64,000 nt of DNA, taken from the NCBI RefSeq assembly GCF_018881545.1, contig NZ_JACVQD010000001.1, positions 1,828,776-1,892,775 on the forward strand. Reading direction: 5' to 3'. This document shows positions 55,215 to 64,000 of this stretch, piece by piece. The DNA is from Polynucleobacter alcilacus (GTDB taxonomy: Bacteria > Pseudomonadota > Gammaproteobacteria > Burkholderiales > Burkholderiaceae). A program made the position numbers and the translations under genes. Within the stretch, counting starts at the first letter, position 1. The number at the start of each line of letters is the position of its first letter. Under the pieces are notes generated by a model. The model was not told where the DNA came from. It made no database searches and saw only the letters and a list, made by a program, of their open reading frames with translations.

Positions 55215-57851
55215 ATGAAAACTGATCTGCCGCAGAGCTTTCGTAGGCTCGAATACCGCCCCCCTGTTTATACCTTTGATCAGGTTGAGCTAGATATCGC
55301 TTTAAATCCTGCTCGCACCATTGTGAAGAGTCGGATTGAAGTCTTGCCTGGTAAGAGTTTTGAGGCCGGCGCGCCCCTCGTCTTAGTGGGTCATGAGCTT
55401 GAGTTTGTGAGCTTGCGCATTAATGGTGAAGCGCATCGCCATTTTGAATTAACACCAGATTTGCTGACGATTCATTCTTTGCCAAATGCAGGCAAAGATC
55501 AATTTATCCTGGAGATCATTTGTATTTGTGTGCCGGAGAAAAATACTTCTCTGATGGGTTTGTATGTTTCGAATGGCAATTTCTTTACCCAGTGTGAGGC
55601 TGAAGGCTTTAGAAAGATTACTTACTTCCTAGACCGCCCTGATGTGATGGCACGCTATCGCGTCACGCTAAGGGCGCTTGAGGCAGAGTGCCCAGTGCTG
55701 TTATCGAATGGCAATTTATTAAATACTGAAAAGCTGCCTAACGGTTGGCACAGCGCTACTTGGGAAGATCCGTTTCCGAAGCCATCCTATTTATTTGCCT
55801 TGGTAGCAGGTAAGTTGGAGTGCATCGAAGAAACAATTACCACCAGTAGTGGCGCTCGGAAGCTATTGCAGATTTGGGTTGAGCCGCATGATCTGCAAAA
55901 GACTCGCCATGCGATGGATTCACTGATTGCCTCGATTCATTGGGATGAAAAGCGTTTCGGCTTAGAGTTGGACTTGGAGCGTTTCATGATTGTGGCCGTG
56001 GGTGATTTCAATATGGGTGCCATGGAGAACAAGGGATTGAATATTTTCAATACCAAGTTCGTACTCGCGCAAGCGGAGACTGCTACGGATGCAGACTTTG
56101 CCAATATTGAGAGCGTCGTTGCCCATGAGTATTTTCATAACTGGACAGGTAATCGGGTAACTTGCCAGGATTGGTTTCAGTTATCCCTCAAAGAAGGTTT
56201 AACTGTATTTAGAGATCAAGAGTTTTCTGCTGATCAAATGGGTAGTGAATCGGGGAGGGCGGTAAAACGTATTGAAGATGTGAGATTGCTGCGTCAACTG
56301 CAATTTCCGGAAGATGCGGGTCCGATGGCCCACCCGATTCGTCCAGATGAGTATCAAGAAATCAATAACTTCTATACCGTAACGGTATATGAGAAGGGCT
56401 CTGAAGTAGTGCGGATGTATCAGACTTTGCTCGGCAAGGACGGTTTCCGTAAGGGCATGGATCTCTATTTCAAGCGCCATGATGGACAGGCCGTAACTTG
56501 TGATGATTTCTTAATGGCGATGGCTGATGCCAATGGCAAAGACCTCACGCAGTTTAAGCATTGGTATAGCCAAGCAGGCACTCCTCGAGTAAAAGTACAA
56601 GAGCATTACGATGCCGCCAAAAAACAATATCTAATCACCCTAAGCCAAACTTGCTTACCCAGCCCTAGTCAGCCCGAAAAAAAGCCTTTCCATATTCCAC
56701 TGAAGATGCGCTTGATTACCAAAAGCAACGATCAAGTAGAGCAATTACTAGAGCTCACGCAAGCTAGCCAAACATGGTCCTTTGAGGAAATCAATGAACG
56801 TCCGGTACTTTCGATCAATCGGAATTTCTCAGCCCCAATTAATTTAGATTTTGAACAAAGTGAAGCAGACTTATTAACCCTGTTCTCAAGCGATGATGAT
56901 CCGTTTAATCGCTGGGAGGCTGGTCAAAAACTAGCGATGCAAATGATTTTGAACAATCGTTTACCCGATGAGCAGCTCATTCAGGCTTACCGTGAGCTCT
57001 TAATGGATCCCGATTTGGACCCTGCATTTAAAGAGCTTGCACTAACGCTTCCTGCGGAATCCTATCTGTATGAGCAGTGCGCTAGCGTAGACCCACAACA
57101 AATCTTTACAGCACGTCGTGCCTTCCGCCGTGAGGTGGCCAAGCAATTACAACTAGAATGGGCAGCCTTGTATCAACAAATGCAAACTCCAGGTCCATTT
57201 AAGTCTGATGCCATCAGCGCAGGCAAGCGGGGTCTAAAAAATTTAGCGCTTAGTATGTTGCTTGACGCTAACGCTACTGTCTGGGCTCCGTTGGCGGCAA
57301 ATCAATTTCAGACTGCTGACAATATGACCGATCGCTACGCAGCACTCGCTGCATTGGTAATTCATGGTGCCAAAGAAGCGAAGCAATGTCTGATTGATTT
57401 CTATAACCACTTTGCAAAAGATGCCCTGGTCATTGATAAGTGGTTTGGATTGCAATCCAGCCGGCCACCAGTCGATGGTCTTGGGTCTACCTTGAGTGAG
57501 GTGATGCGCTTACGCGAGCATCCTGCATTTAAACTGAATAACCCGAATCGCGTACGCAGTGTGATTCATTCTTTCTGCTTAAATAATCCAGCGAGTTTTC
57601 ATCAAGCAGATGGCAGTGGTTATGAGTTTTGGGCTGACAGCGTACTTGCTTTAGATCCTGTTAACCCACAAATAGCTGCACGTTTGGCTAGGGCCTTAGA
57701 TCGTTGGCGTTTATTTGCCCAGCCGTATCAAGATAAGATGAAGGACGCCCTAGAGCGAGTAGCTGCTTGCTCAACCCTATCTTCAGATGTACGTGAGGTA
57801 GTAAGTAAGGCGCTGGGAAATGAAGATTTCCGAAATCTGGGCGTTCAATGA
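55215..57851 (+). CDS. pepN: Aminopeptidase N
   Basis: Broad-specificity M1 zinc aminopeptidase important in cytosolic peptide turnover. The 878-residue length matches E. coli PepN. The exopeptidase motif is MGAMENKGLNIF, and zinc ligands are in H304-E-Y-F-H308 with the downstream glutamate in LKEGLTVFRDQEFSAD. All four domains are present, including the helical C-terminal domain. Its last 7 nt overlap the convergent vapC gene. It is complete and of normal composition. Confidence 0.97.
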   Translation: MKTDLPQSFRRLEYRPPVYTFDQVELDIALNPARTIVKSRIEVLPGKSFEAGAPLVLVGHELEFVSLRINGEAHRHFELTPDLLTIHSLPNAGKDQFILEIICICVPEKNTSLMGLYVSNGNFFTQCEAEGFRKITYFLDRPDVMARYRVTLRALEAECPVLLSNGNLLNTEKLPNGWHSATWEDPFPKPSYLFALVAGKLECIEETITTSSGARKLLQIWVEPHDLQKTRHAMDSLIASIHWDEKRFGLELDLERFMIVAVGDFNMGAMENKGLNIFNTKFVLAQAETATDADFANIESVVAHEYFHNWTGNRVTCQDWFQLSLKEGLTVFRDQEFSADQMGSESGRAVKRIEDVRLLRQLQFPEDAGPMAHPIRPDEYQEINNFYTVTVYEKGSEVVRMYQTLLGKDGFRKGMDLYFKRHDGQAVTCDDFLMAMADANGKDLTQFKHWYSQAGTPRVKVQEHYDAAKKQYLITLSQTCLPSPSQPEKKPFHIPLKMRLITKSNDQVEQLLELTQASQTWSFEEINERPVLSINRNFSAPINLDFEQSEADLLTLFSSDDDPFNRWEAGQKLAMQMILNNRLPDEQLIQAYRELLMDPDLDPAFKELALTLPAESYLYEQCASVDPQQIFTARRAFRREVAKQLQLEWAALYQQMQTPGPFKSDAISAGKRGLKNLALSMLLDANATVWAPLAANQFQTADNMTDRYAALAALVIHGAKEAKQCLIDFYNHFAKDALVIDKWFGLQSSRPPVDGLGSTLSEVMRLREHPAFKLNNPNRVRSVIHSFCLNNPASFHQADGSGYEFWADSVLALDPVNPQIAARLARALDRWRLFAQPYQDKMKDALERVAACSTLSSDVREVVSKALGNEDFRNLGVQ

Positions 57852-58228
57852 AATTGATTGCCGTAAGAAATACCCAATTGAGTCGCAAGATTTTCTAGAG
57901 CTTTATCTAATGTCCAGAGCAGGGCATTTTCCGACAGCAGGGTGGAGGCCAGAAGGGATACATCAATTGCCCCACAGCCAGATTCATAGAGTCGGTGTTT
58001 TTCAATGAACTCTAGAGTTTCATCTTGAGTGGCAACGGTTGCTCGCTGCAATTTTCTGAGATAACCCAATGTTTTAGTTCTTGGAGAGGGCGGTGATCCA
58101 CAGGCCAATTCCAGCAAGACGAGTGGATGGCAAAGGATTTGGTCATTCGCTAAGAGGGTTTCAAAAGCGCTATTGGATTTTCTAAAGTGAGCAACCCAAA
58201 CAGATGTATCCACTAATACCATGGCCAT
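57845..58228 (-). CDS. vapC: VapC-type PIN domain toxin
   Basis: Ribonuclease toxin of a type II toxin-antitoxin system, 127 residues. PIN-domain acidic residues are D7 (LVDTSVW), E40 (LLELACG), D89 (GAIDVSLLAS) and D108 (WTLDKAL), a complete metal site. It probably cuts tRNA or rRNA when freed from VapB. Two bases separate it from vapB upstream. The 3' end overlaps the convergent pepN end by 7 nt. An ATG two codons downstream is an alternative start. Confidence 0.93.
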   Translation of the reverse strand: MAMVLVDTSVWVAHFRKSNSAFETLLANDQILCHPLVLLELACGSPPSPRTKTLGYLRKLQRATVATQDETLEFIEKHRLYESGCGAIDVSLLASTLLSENALLWTLDKALENLATQLGISYGNQFH

Positions 58229-58230
58229 TC

Positions 58231-58434
58231 TTACAGACCACTCTTTGGTTTGCGCCGTGGAATACTTTTCATTTGGGGTGACTTACCTCCCAAAGAGGCC
58301 AGTCGCTTAGCTACCTGAACTCGAATAAAAACAGTCATTGCCTCACGAAAAAGATCCGTTTTATCCATTCCTGGATCAGCCAGATCTAAGCCCCTCTGAT
58401 ATAGCTCATCGTCAATAGTGACAGTGGTTCTCAT
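58231..58434 (-). CDS. vapB: VapB-type antitoxin
   Basis: A 67-residue antitoxin with a ribbon-helix-helix-like N terminus (MRTTVTIDDELYQRGLDLA) followed by KTDLFREAMTVFIRVQ and a basic tail, the DUF2191/VapB pattern seen beside PIN toxins. It should neutralise VapC and, with it, repress the operon through the palindrome just upstream. The basic C terminus (SIPRRKPKSGL) is likely to contact the toxin active site. Confidence 0.9.
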   Translation of the reverse strand: MRTTVTIDDELYQRGLDLADPGMDKTDLFREAMTVFIRVQVAKRLASLGGKSPQMKSIPRRKPKSGL

Positions 58435-58452
58435 ATCTTATCCTCATCAATA

Positions 58453-58472
58453 ATGATGCATTATAGCATCAT
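58453..58472 (-). promoter_or_regulatory. vapBC operator overlapping a -10 box
   Basis: Inverted repeat atgatgc-(6)-gcatcat lies 19 nt upstream of the vapB start. Read on the minus strand its spacer contains tataat, a consensus -10 box. A third half-site (agcatca) follows at about 58477. This is the classic place for autorepression by a VapBC complex. Confidence 0.7.
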
Positions 58473-58624
58473 AATAAGCATCAAAAAAGATCATTTTATA
58501 GGCATGAACTGGGAAAATAAGTCATTTTCTGCAGAAAAGAGATCCTTTTTAAGGCTGCTACAGGGAACAGGGCAAAATAGAGACTTAGAATAAGTTGTTG
58601 GCATCAATAATCGGAGAAATACCT

Positions 58625-59623
58625 TTGTCCTCAAGCGCGAATACCAATTTCATGCAATATTTAGCAAACGCAAAGCCGAAGGGCGCTGCTATCCCTTCGG
58701 GTCTACAAGACCTATTGCTAGCAGTCGTGAACACTTGTACTGCTTTGAGCGATGAAGTAGCCCAGGGTGCATTAATTGGTTTATTGGGTTCTGCTGGCAG
58801 CGGCAATGTCCAGGGTGAAGTGCAACAAAAATTAGACATCATTGCCAACGATCAATTGATTGCTGGTGTGAAGGACTGCAAAGCGCTTGCTGGCCTAGCT
58901 TCTGAGGAAATGGAATTACCGCTCCCAGTACAGGGTACTGGCGACTACCTGCTTTTATTTGATCCACTCGATGGCTCATCGAATATTGATGTGAATGTTT
59001 CGATTGGAACCATTTTTTCTATCTTGAAAAAGCAAGCACCTCAAGCACCTTTGCAAACTGCAGATTTCTTGTTATCAGGTCGTCATCAGGTTGCTGCAGG
59101 TTACGTGGTTTATGGTCCTCAAACTACGATGGCTTTAACTTTAGGCGATGGTGTGGTGATGTTTACCTTAAATCAAGCTACTGGTGAATTTGTATTAATT
59201 CATGATGCAGTCACCATTGCGCATTCCACTAAAGAATTTGCGATCAATATGTCCAATATGCGTCACTGGGCTGAGCCAGTTCGCCGCTATGTAGAGGAGT
59301 GTTTAGCGGGTACAAGTGGAACTCGCGATAAAGACTTCAATATGCGTTGGATTGCTTCGATGGTTGCGGATGTACATCGCGTGCTATCCCGCGGGGGCGT
59401 CTTTATGTACCCTTGGGATCAACGGGAACCTCATAAACCCGGTAAATTACGTTTGATGTATGAGGCTAATCCAATGAGCTTTTTGGTAGAGCAGGCAGGT
59501 GGCGCATCCATCAACGGCACAAAAGTGATTATGGATTTGCAGCCAACAGATCTGCATGAGCGTGTTTCAGTCATGCTGGGCTCTAAAGACGAAATCGATC
59601 GCCTACAGCAGTACCATTCTTAA
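58625..59623 (+). CDS. fbp: Fructose-1,6-bisphosphatase class 1
   Basis: Gluconeogenic phosphatase making fructose 6-phosphate. Class 1 metal-site motifs are visible: [45 protein letters not shown], and the C-terminal [23 protein letters not shown]. The start is taken as TTG at 58625 ([12 protein letters not shown]), with a ggaga site nine bases upstream, giving 332 residues, the usual size. A TTG at 58595 and an ATG at 58652 are alternatives. It is convergent with cphA, overlapping by 4 nt. Confidence 0.93.
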   Translation: MSSSANTNFMQYLANAKPKGAAIPSGLQDLLLAVVNTCTALSDEVAQGALIGLLGSAGSGNVQGEVQQKLDIIANDQLIAGVKDCKALAGLASEEMELPLPVQGTGDYLLLFDPLDGSSNIDVNVSIGTIFSILKKQAPQAPLQTADFLLSGRHQVAAGYVVYGPQTTMALTLGDGVVMFTLNQATGEFVLIHDAVTIAHSTKEFAINMSNMRHWAEPVRRYVEECLAGTSGTRDKDFNMRWIASMVADVHRVLSRGGVFMYPWDQREPHKPGKLRLMYEANPMSFLVEQAGGASINGTKVIMDLQPTDLHERVSVMLGSKDEIDRLQQYHS

Positions 59624-62190
59624 GGCCTAACGTTTTCCTTGAGATAGGCTAGCGACTCTTCTACTTGGTCGATCAGGATGAGGCAGATGTCACCGGCAGC
59701 GATATCGTTAAGGGCGGTATCAATTGCCAAAAATTCACCGTGGATTTCTTTCACTTGTTTTACCTTAGTCGCGCCTACCAGACCTTCTTGCAATAACTTT
59801 AATACTTCACCATCTTCGCGACCCCGTTGGCAAGCATCCTGGTACAAGATGATATTGTCAAAAGAGTTACCTAAGATGCGAGTCAGATCACGAATATCTT
59901 CATCCCGACGATCACCTGCACCACTAATCACCACGTGACTCTTATTGGGTTTCATGGCCTCGATAGCGCTTGCTAGTGCACGCATAGCATCGGGATTGTG
60001 GCCATAGTCAGCAATGACGGTGGCACCATTGTGCTGGAACTGATTGAAGCGGCCTGGGGTTGCATTGGCAGTGCTTTCAAAGCTGTGAAGTCCGCGAGCA
60101 ATCTTTTCCGCATCAAGACCCAGCGCCCACGCGGCACCAATAGCAGCCATCGCATTTTCGATTTGGAAACCAAGTACACCATTTTGTGTCAGTGGAATTT
60201 CACTAACAGGGAAGCGATACATCACACGTGAACCTTTAGAGGCAACAATATAAGCACCATCAAAGTAGATCACTTTTTTATTTTTGGCACGATGCGCGGC
60301 AATCACTGGATGATGTTGACTCTGGGAAAAGAAAATTACCCGACCAGAGCATTTGTCACCCATTTTCACTACAATCGGATCGGTCGCATTGAGAACGGCA
60401 GCACCAGTAGGCGCTACGTTTTGTACGATCACCCTCTTGAGAATTGCCAAATCTTCAACGCTAGTAATGTAGTTCAAGCCGAGGTGATCCCCTTCACCAA
60501 TATTAGTAACGACAGCAACTTCGCAACGATCAAAGCCAAGACCTTCACGTAACATACCCCCTCGAGCAGTTTCTAAAACGGCAGCATCCACATCGGGATG
60601 CATTAATACGTTACGAGCGCTCTTAGGACCACTGCAATCACCAGAATCAATTAAGCGATGGTTGATATAAACACCATCAGTGGTGGTCATGCCAACTCGC
60701 AGACCAGTCTCATCTAATAAATGGGCAATCAAGCGTACCGTTGTCGTTTTGCCATTAGTGCCGGTGACGGCAACTACTGGAATACGGCCATCTTCACCGA
60801 GGGGGAACATCATATTGACGATATCTTCACCAACAGGACGACTCTTGCCATAAGAGGGTTTGAGATGCATGCGTAAGCCAGGCGCAGCATTGACTTCAAC
60901 AATTCCACCACCTTGTTGCTCAAGAGGTTTATAGATGGCTTCACATAAGATGTCGACACCGGCAATGTCCAGTCCAATCATTTGTGCAGCAGCAACGGCA
61001 CTGGCGGCAACATCGGGATGCACATCATCCGTGACGTCGGTAGCAGTTCCACCTGTACTGAGATTGGCGTTATTGCGTAGCAAAATCCGTTCACCAATTT
61101 TAGGAACATATTGGGGTGTGAGGCCAGAGCCCGCTAAATGAGCCAAAGCGATATCATCAAAACGAATTTTAGTTAAGGCGGTAGCGTGACCGTCACCCCG
61201 CAGAGGATTTTTATTTTCTATTTCTACGAGTTCTGCAATAGTATGCGTACCATCGCCAACAATTTGAGCAGGCTCACGACGTGCAGCAGCTGATAGGCGG
61301 TTGCCTACTACTAGTAAACGATAGTCCGCACCCGGTAGATAGCGCTCGACAATAGTTTCATGTCCAAAGCCTTGAGAAACTTCAAAGCCAGCGCGCACCT
61401 CTTCTTCTGTCTGGATATTAGCGACCACACCTTTACCTTGATTACCATCTTTTGGCTTGAGAACAATAGAGCCACCCATTTTTTGGGCGGCACGCCAGGC
61501 ATCATCTGCTGTGGTGACCACTTCACCGATCGGCACCGAAACGCCTACAGCAGCTAATAAGTTTTTGGTGAGCTCTTTATCTTGTGCAATCGCTTCGGCA
61601 ATCGCGCTGGTATTACTAGTTTCTGCAGCTTGAATGCGTTTTTGTTTACTACCCCAGCCAAATTGCACCATACTGCCTTCAGTCATGCGGCGGTAAGGGA
61701 TATTACGTTGTAAGGCAGCATCCACAATCGAGCTAGTGCTTGGTCCAAGACGCACATCTTCATAAAGCGCCTCTAATTCTGAGAGGGCGGCAGCAAGATC
61801 AAATGGCACGTCATTTAGTGTGGCTTGAATGAGGGCAAAGCCGAAGTCATATGCCATTCGGCCTACCACTTCCTCGGTGTATTCCACCACTACTTGATAC
61901 ACGCCTGCATCAATCGTTTGCACGGTGCGGCTAAAAGTTACTGGGCATCCTGCTTGTGCTTGCAGGCCAAGAGCAGCGTGCTCTAAAGCATGTGCTAGGG
62001 AAAGAACTTCATTATGCCCGCCACGACGCATACTCCCCAACTGCGGAAAGCGTTCACGAATCTTGGTTTCAAATTGAGGAATTAAATCGATTGAGCGCTC
62101 TGACTCATCGCAGGAGACGATAGATTCTAGGGCAGTATGGCGACTCCATAAATTCGGGCCACGCAACATACGAATACGGGTGATTTCCAA
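59620..62190 (-). CDS. cphA: Cyanophycin synthetase
   Basis: Makes the storage polymer multi-L-arginyl-poly-L-aspartate, adding Asp by an ATP-grasp domain and Arg by a Mur-ligase-like domain. The 856-residue protein has an N-terminal domain (1-160), ATP-grasp (about 170-470; [11 protein letters not shown] at 246-256, EVNAAPG at 432-438), and an intact Mur half: P-loop GTNGKTT 476-482, ETARGG 540-545, GEGDHLG 565-571 and DYGHNPDAM 728-736. The start is TTG directly abutting the stop of the upstream paralogue, giving [16 protein letters not shown], the usual family start. It needs a primer or basal dipeptide. Confidence 0.95.
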   Translation of the reverse strand: MEITRIRMLRGPNLWSRHTALESIVSCDESERSIDLIPQFETKIRERFPQLGSMRRGGHNEVLSLAHALEHAALGLQAQAGCPVTFSRTVQTIDAGVYQVVVEYTEEVVGRMAYDFGFALIQATLNDVPFDLAAALSELEALYEDVRLGPSTSSIVDAALQRNIPYRRMTEGSMVQFGWGSKQKRIQAAETSNTSAIAEAIAQDKELTKNLLAAVGVSVPIGEVVTTADDAWRAAQKMGGSIVLKPKDGNQGKGVVANIQTEEEVRAGFEVSQGFGHETIVERYLPGADYRLLVVGNRLSAAARREPAQIVGDGTHTIAELVEIENKNPLRGDGHATALTKIRFDDIALAHLAGSGLTPQYVPKIGERILLRNNANLSTGGTATDVTDDVHPDVAASAVAAAQMIGLDIAGVDILCEAIYKPLEQQGGGIVEVNAAPGLRMHLKPSYGKSRPVGEDIVNMMFPLGEDGRIPVVAVTGTNGKTTTVRLIAHLLDETGLRVGMTTTDGVYINHRLIDSGDCSGPKSARNVLMHPDVDAAVLETARGGMLREGLGFDRCEVAVVTNIGEGDHLGLNYITSVEDLAILKRVIVQNVAPTGAAVLNATDPIVVKMGDKCSGRVIFFSQSQHHPVIAAHRAKNKKVIYFDGAYIVASKGSRVMYRFPVSEIPLTQNGVLGFQIENAMAAIGAAWALGLDAEKIARGLHSFESTANATPGRFNQFQHNGATVIADYGHNPDAMRALASAIEAMKPNKSHVVISGAGDRRDEDIRDLTRILGNSFDNIILYQDACQRGREDGEVLKLLQEGLVGATKVKQVKEIHGEFLAIDTALNDIAAGDICLILIDQVEESLAYLKENVRP

Positions 62191-64000
62191 TTAAGCCCCC
62201 GTTGCCGTGGTCAGATCTGGGACAAATGTTTCTGCGCCAGCCTCAATCACATTAAACGGAATTCCTAAAGCCCAGGCGGCAGCAATTGCAGCACCAAGGT
62301 TCATCGTTTTCCACGGACTAGTAGTGTCAGACTCTGAGTGACGTGGGACTGGAATTGATTTCTGATCTAGCTTGCCTGACTTAAGGGTAATTTGCTGTTT
62401 ACCAACTAACACTACACGCCCACCATTTTGTAAATGGGTTGAGACAACCTCAGAATGAGGATCTTCACTGAAGAAGATCACTTGCCCATCACAAAGCTCT
62501 GCCATCTGAACACACATTGGATCGTCTGCATTCAAAACACCAATACCATTTGGGAGTACGACATCAATTTGGGTGCGCACAATACTAAAGACTTGATCTT
62601 CGTCATAGATGGCATATTGAGGGAAGTTTGCCTTGGGATCTACATTGAGTACCACGCCGACCTGGCAGCGATCATAAGCCAGGCCTTCAATCAGCATCGA
62701 GAGGTGATTATTTTCAATAACCACTGCTTCGACTGCACGGTTTAATAAAGTGCGGCGGGCATTTTCCCAATTTGATGTATTGGTATTAGGGATTGTGCGA
62801 TTGCCAAAGTACAAACCTTTGCTGCATGACAGACCCACATAGACATTAGTCAGGCGTAAGAAGTGCGCAATCATTTCTGCGACTGGCGTTTTGCCACTTT
62901 CTCCACAAATACCTACTACCGGAATGCGGAAGTCTGTCCCAGGTGGAAAGAGGTGATTGGCAATCTCTTTGCCTACAGGTTGTGGCTTGCCGCTAGCAGG
63001 TTTTAAGTGCATTAAAAGTCCCGGGCCGGCATTCACTTCGACAATCGCAGCATTTTGTTCTGCAAGTGGCCGACTAATATCTTGTGCCACTAAATCTACG
63101 CCAGCAATTTCGAGACCAACCACCCGGGCGGCTAAGGCTACTTGGCTTGCTACATCGGGATGCACTAGATCGGTAACATCGAAAGCAACATTACCGTTGC
63201 TTTGAATTAGTACTTTTTGATCCAGTAGCGGAATGCTTTCACCAGTCAGTTTTTGGCGCGCAAGCTCAAGCTCTACTGCTGAATCAATGCGCACAGGATT
63301 AAGGGGATGTTCTTCGGCAGTGCCACGCCGCGGGTCTGAATTAATTTGAATCTGAATCAATTCATAAACAGTATGCTTGCTATCACCAGTAACCCAAACC
63401 GTTTCACCTTTCGCAGCGGCAACGACTTTGTTACCAACCACGAGTAAGCGATGCTCATCACCAATAATATGGCGCTCAACTAAGACTTCACTACCTTCGT
63501 TAATTGCCACTGCATAGGCAGCTTCAATTTCTGCTTGGGTATAGAGATTGATAAAGACGCCGCGCCCATGGTTGCCATCAATCGGTTTGACAACGACTGG
63601 CAAGCCAATATCTTGAGCTGCTTCCCAGGCGTCATTTGGACTAGTAACTGTCCTCCCTTCAGGGGTAGGAACGCCAGCACTACGTAACAAACTCTTGGTT
63701 AGGTCTTTATCTCTCGAAATAGTTTCAGCAATCGCGCTAGTCTGATCAGTCTCCGCAGTCCAGATGCGGCGTTGTTTGGCACCATAACCTAGTTGAACGA
63801 GGTTACCTTCGGATAAACGAATCGAGGGGATGCCACGCTCTTCAGCGGCATTGACGATACATGCAGTGCTTGGCCCAAGCAGAAGATCATCACCAAGATC
63901 GCGCAGACTTTCAATCATGTTTTGAACTTCAACAACGCAATCTTTGTTGTCTTGCGCTAAAGCTAAATAGAGATCACGTGCATATTTAAGTGCAGTCAGA
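62191..64000 (-). CDS. cphA: Cyanophycin synthetase paralogue (CphA'), degenerate Mur half, partial at right edge
   Basis: The frame stays open to the window edge, so the N terminus is missing; an internal Met at 63918 is not the start. At least 602 codons are seen. The ATP-grasp (Asp-adding) part looks intact: KPIDGNHGRGV and EVNAGPG. In the Mur-like part the P-loop remains (GESGKT), but ETARGG has become IENNHL, GEGDHLG is replaced by VDPKANFP, and the C-terminal domain of about 150 residues carrying DYGHNPDAM is absent. The stop is immediately followed by the cphA TTG. It resembles CphA'/CphA2-like partners that probably keep only one ligase activity. Confidence 0.9.
   Translation of the reverse strand, partial: LTALKYARDLYLALAQDNKDCVVEVQNMIESLRDLGDDLLLGPSTACIVNAAEERGIPSIRLSEGNLVQLGYGAKQRRIWTAETDQTSAIAETISRDKDLTKSLLRSAGVPTPEGRTVTSPNDAWEAAQDIGLPVVVKPIDGNHGRGVFINLYTQAEIEAAYAVAINEGSEVLVERHIIGDEHRLLVVGNKVVAAAKGETVWVTGDSKHTVYELIQIQINSDPRRGTAEEHPLNPVRIDSAVELELARQKLTGESIPLLDQKVLIQSNGNVAFDVTDLVHPDVASQVALAARVVGLEIAGVDLVAQDISRPLAEQNAAIVEVNAGPGLLMHLKPASGKPQPVGKEIANHLFPPGTDFRIPVVGICGESGKTPVAEMIAHFLRLTNVYVGLSCSKGLYFGNRTIPNTNTSNWENARRTLLNRAVEAVVIENNHLSMLIEGLAYDRCQVGVVLNVDPKANFPQYAIYDEDQVFSIVRTQIDVVLPNGIGVLNADDPMCVQMAELCDGQVIFFSEDPHSEVVSTHLQNGGRVVLVGKQQITLKSGKLDQKSIPVPRHSESDTTSPWKTMNLGAAIAAAWALGIPFNVIEAGAETFVPDLTTATGA

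Overview
The window reads as a chromosomal segment of a free-living betaproteobacterium of the family Burkholderiaceae, most likely Polynucleobacter or a close relative. This is inferred from gene content and order (holC-lgt, zapB-like/zapA/6S RNA, a pair of cyanophycin synthetases, DUF3460 and DUF3501 proteins, Bug/TctC receptor), moderate GC by eye, dense packing and many 4-nt gene overlaps. No rRNA, phage, insertion sequence or CRISPR array was seen. Both ends cut genes: an msbA-type ABC transporter on the left and a cyanophycin synthetase paralogue on the right.

Layout. 1-11 kb is mostly minus-strand housekeeping: rng-maf-rlmH-rsfS-nadD-hemF-purD-yebC, then tRNA-Leu(CAA), a CysB-type regulator and the lipopolysaccharide export permeases lptG-lptF. 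11-14 kb holds pepA-holC-lgt on the plus strand. 14-18 kb is a malonate module (malonyl-CoA decarboxylase, periplasmic receptor, malonyl-CoA synthetase). 18-20 kb has a TauE-type permease, a 6S RNA gene, zapA and a small coiled-coil gene. 20-22.3 kb is a TonB-dependent receptor behind a cobalamin riboswitch.

22.4-29.1 kb is the most distinctive part: an FNR-type regulator, an FNR-like box, oxalyl-CoA decarboxylase, a formyl-CoA transferase, an orphan PAS protein, a second formyl-CoA transferase, and a standalone formyltransferase resembling the N-terminal hydrolase domain of 10-formyltetrahydrofolate dehydrogenase. Together they look like oxalate use with a possible direct route from formyl-CoA to, or from, the folate C1 pool.

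29-45 kb is mixed housekeeping: HU, DoxX, an AEC permease, panC, scpA, a short MetRS, fdhD, dcd, an AdiA-like decarboxylase, argH, hemC-hemD, a UbiC-like lyase and an RhlE-type helicase with a structured leader. 45-59.6 kb carries amino-acid transport and catabolism (LysE family, APC permease plus alanine dehydrogenase), redox repair (msrA, pdxH), an Fe-S protein with DUF3501, a GDT1-type exporter, pepN, a vapBC toxin-antitoxin pair and fbp. The right end is cyanophycin storage: a full CphA immediately downstream of a paralogue whose Mur-ligase half is degenerate and C-terminally truncated.
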